The notes under the pieces were generated by a model that saw only the letters and a program-made list of their open reading frames with translations, was not told the origin of the DNA and ran no database searches. Positions 12,642-14,001 of a stretch of 14,001 bases of DNA are shown one piece after another. The DNA is from JBBTXL01 sp038062295 (GTDB taxonomy: Bacteria; Patescibacteriota; Minisyncoccia; GWC2-36-17; WO2-46-25). Both the position numbers and the translations under genes were made by a program. The number at the start of each line of letters is the position of its first letter. Positions within the stretch are counted from its first letter, which is position 1. The stretch lies in assembly GCA_038062295.1 (NCBI GenBank), contig JBBTXL010000034.1:1-14001 (forward strand). Reading direction: 5' to 3'.

Positions 12642-14001
12642 CAGCGGTATCTGATAGTGAACGAAAGGTTGCGGGTGAGCGCGCCACGATACTCCCCCGA
12701 AAATCCGGACTCCCCACTGGCAACGAGCGTCGCGCCCACCGGCGGCGTTGCCGCAAAAGTAAGTTCCGCGCCAAGAGACGGCTGCGCGTAAAATACCGAC
12801 GGAAGCGTTTTGTCCGCTCCCTCGGATGCGGCGCGCACTGGCACCGCATACAGATAGATAAGCCGGGTTGTTCTGCCGGACGTGAGCGTCACGAAACTGC
12901 CGAATACCGCTTTCCCCGATTCCTCAAAGACCGTAACGCCGCTCTTTTCATCAAAAGAACTGTTTCGTTCTCCCGCGGCAACATCGTCATCCACAACAAA
13001 ACGCGCGGCGGCATAGTCGATGGGGTCGGACACGGAGCCTCCATCCGAACCGGACGACTCCAGGAGCACGGAGCCGCGCGGCGCATACGCCCTGACATAT
13101 GCCATGCGCGGCATCGCTTCGCGCGACGCAAGTTCCACCACCAGCGTCGCCATCACCGTGCCGTCTTCGCCAATGTCAAGCTGCTTTGCAATGCGCGCCG
13201 TGACCGGCATGCGCGCGGCGTGGACATTTCCTCCGCCGGTGTCGCTCACCGCAAACGCCGAAAAATCCGCTCCGGCGGCTTGGGGGAGCGCACCATCCCA
13301 TCCCCGCGCGACGATCTCGTCTTCCCATGCGGCATCTCTCACCCATGCCATAATATGTTTTTCATGCGCTGCATCGCCCAGTGCCGCAAACATGTCACGT
13401 GTGGCATCTTTCGCAAACAAACCACGCAGAACATCGGGCATTGCCCCGATCGCCGCGGCGCGCTCCACCGCGGTGCCGTGCAAAAGAGCGGAAAAGCTCT
13501 CCGCGTTCACCGTGATGCCGTGTGCTGTTGTGCTAATGCCGGTGTGCGAAAACAGATCGGCAAATAACTTTTCACTTACCGCAACAACCCCCTCGGCCCG
13601 TGTGCCGCTTGCGGCCTCGTACAGCATTGCGATCTTTTGCGCAGAGAGCGGAAAGTCCGGAAACCAGTTCGCGTCATGCATGCTCCATGCCGTCGTAACT
13701 TTTTTCAAAGGAGCGGGCGGAACAACGTTCAGACGCAGTTGCCCGTCCAGGTTATACACATCATCAAACATAATATCCGTGATCATGCCGTGCTCCGCCG
13801 TCACAACGCCATATGCGGTGATCGTTCCGCCGGTCGGCCGCGGACGCGTAGAATCCTGTACAACAATAAGAAACTTCCGCGGTTGATCCACTCCTAAAAC
13901 CCACGCAAATAACTCGGCGCGGCGCGTAAGTTCCTCTATCTGCTCGCGAGCGCGGGATAACCGCGGCAAAAACGCGGCAACCTGGTCGCGCATTTCGGAA
14001 C
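12641..14001 (-). CDS. DUF4012 domain protein (partial, 5' end outside window)
   Basis: The frame is open to the window edge, and two more codons upstream of the first visible Met (13993) stay open, so the true N-terminus is probably outside. Numbering from that Met, the DUF4012 core begins at about 33: LGVDQPRKFLIVVQDSTRP followed by RPTGG (54-58), the family signature near a predicted extracytoplasmic start. The rest reads as a soluble, Ala/Gly-rich, beta-rich domain, ending LSFTIRYR. DUF4012 proteins are usually about 600 residues with an N-terminal membrane anchor, which would lie in the missing part. Function is unknown. The family is common in CPR and some Gram-positive genomes near cell-wall or glycan genes, and the one-base overlap with murJ fits an envelope role. 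Confidence 0.85.
   Translation of the reverse strand, partial: SEMRDQVAAFLPRLSRAREQIEELTRRAELFAWVLGVDQPRKFLIVVQDSTRPRPTGGTITAYGVVTAEHGMITDIMFDDVYNLDGQLRLNVVPPAPLKKVTTAWSMHDANWFPDFPLSAQKIAMLYEAASGTRAEGVVAVSEKLFADLFSHTGISTTAHGITVNAESFSALLHGTAVERAAAIGAMPDVLRGLFAKDATRDMFAALGDAAHEKHIMAWVRDAAWEDEIVARGWDGALPQAAGADFSAFAVSDTGGGNVHAARMPVTARIAKQLDIGEDGTVMATLVVELASREAMPRMAYVRAYAPRGSVLLESSGSDGGSVSDPIDYAAARFVVDDDVAAGERNSSFDEKSGVTVFEESGKAVFGSFVTLTSGRTTRLIYLYAVPVRAASEGADKTLPSVFYAQPSLGAELTFAATPPVGATLVASGESGFSGEYRGALTRNLSFTIRYR

Noticed and set aside
1..14001. CRISPR arrays, insertion sequences, toxin-antitoxin pairs, phage genes
   Set aside because: I looked for regularly spaced repeats, transposase or integrase motifs and small toxin-like pairs and saw none. 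The two small membrane proteins at 5495-6004 lack toxin-antitoxin features.

Overview
The window most resembles a genome of the Candidate Phyla Radiation (Patescibacteria), probably a Parcubacteria-like lineage. This is inferred from gene content and style: very compact genes, a DUF4012 protein next to murJ, single tRNA genes wedged between protein genes, small orphan membrane proteins, and cell-wall genes without the usual neighbours. No rRNA or other marker fixes the species. UGA is used as an ordinary stop and RF2 is present, so the standard bacterial code applies. Nearly every supported gene lies on the minus strand.

Left edge (1-1000), in minus-strand order: tRNA-Gln(CUG), a cluster of palindromes touching its 3' end, an S51-family peptidase and a GIY-YIG nuclease cut by the window edge. 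This end is visibly richer in A+T than the rest. Positions 1112-1330 hold what I think is the most interesting element: a structured RNA of about 185 nt with a consensus TTGACA-17-TATACT promoter, several helices and its own terminator. I cannot assign it to a known RNA family.

Next come a small GNAT-fold protein (1327-1692) and the prfB-ftsE-ftsX operon (4477-1786). prfB carries the classic autoregulatory CUU-UGA-C frameshift. ftsE and ftsX encode the ABC-type regulator of septal cell-wall hydrolysis. A cysteine-motif protein with its own promoter and terminator follows (4948-4535). A three-gene operon comes next: two small two-helix membrane proteins and a YjcF/ElaA-like acetyltransferase, ending in a terminator at about 5027.

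From 6032 to 8637 the genes run almost without gaps: isochorismatase-family hydrolase, class IV aminotransferase, DgkA, PAP2 phosphatase and tRNA-Thr(CGU). DgkA and PAP2 form a likely kinase/phosphatase pair for the undecaprenyl carrier. To the right (8567-14001) are tRNA-Gly(CCC), an FtsB/DivIC-like protein with a promoter that suggests a leaderless mRNA, lepA, murJ and a partial DUF4012 gene. Functionally the window centres on envelope growth and division (FtsE, FtsX, FtsB, MurJ, DgkA, PAP2) and translation (RF2, EF4, three tRNAs).

Strong AAGGAGG-type ribosome binding sites occur before the small accessory genes, while most core genes here have none and rely on overlapping starts or very short leaders. 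I found no CRISPR array, transposase, prophage or recognisable defence system.
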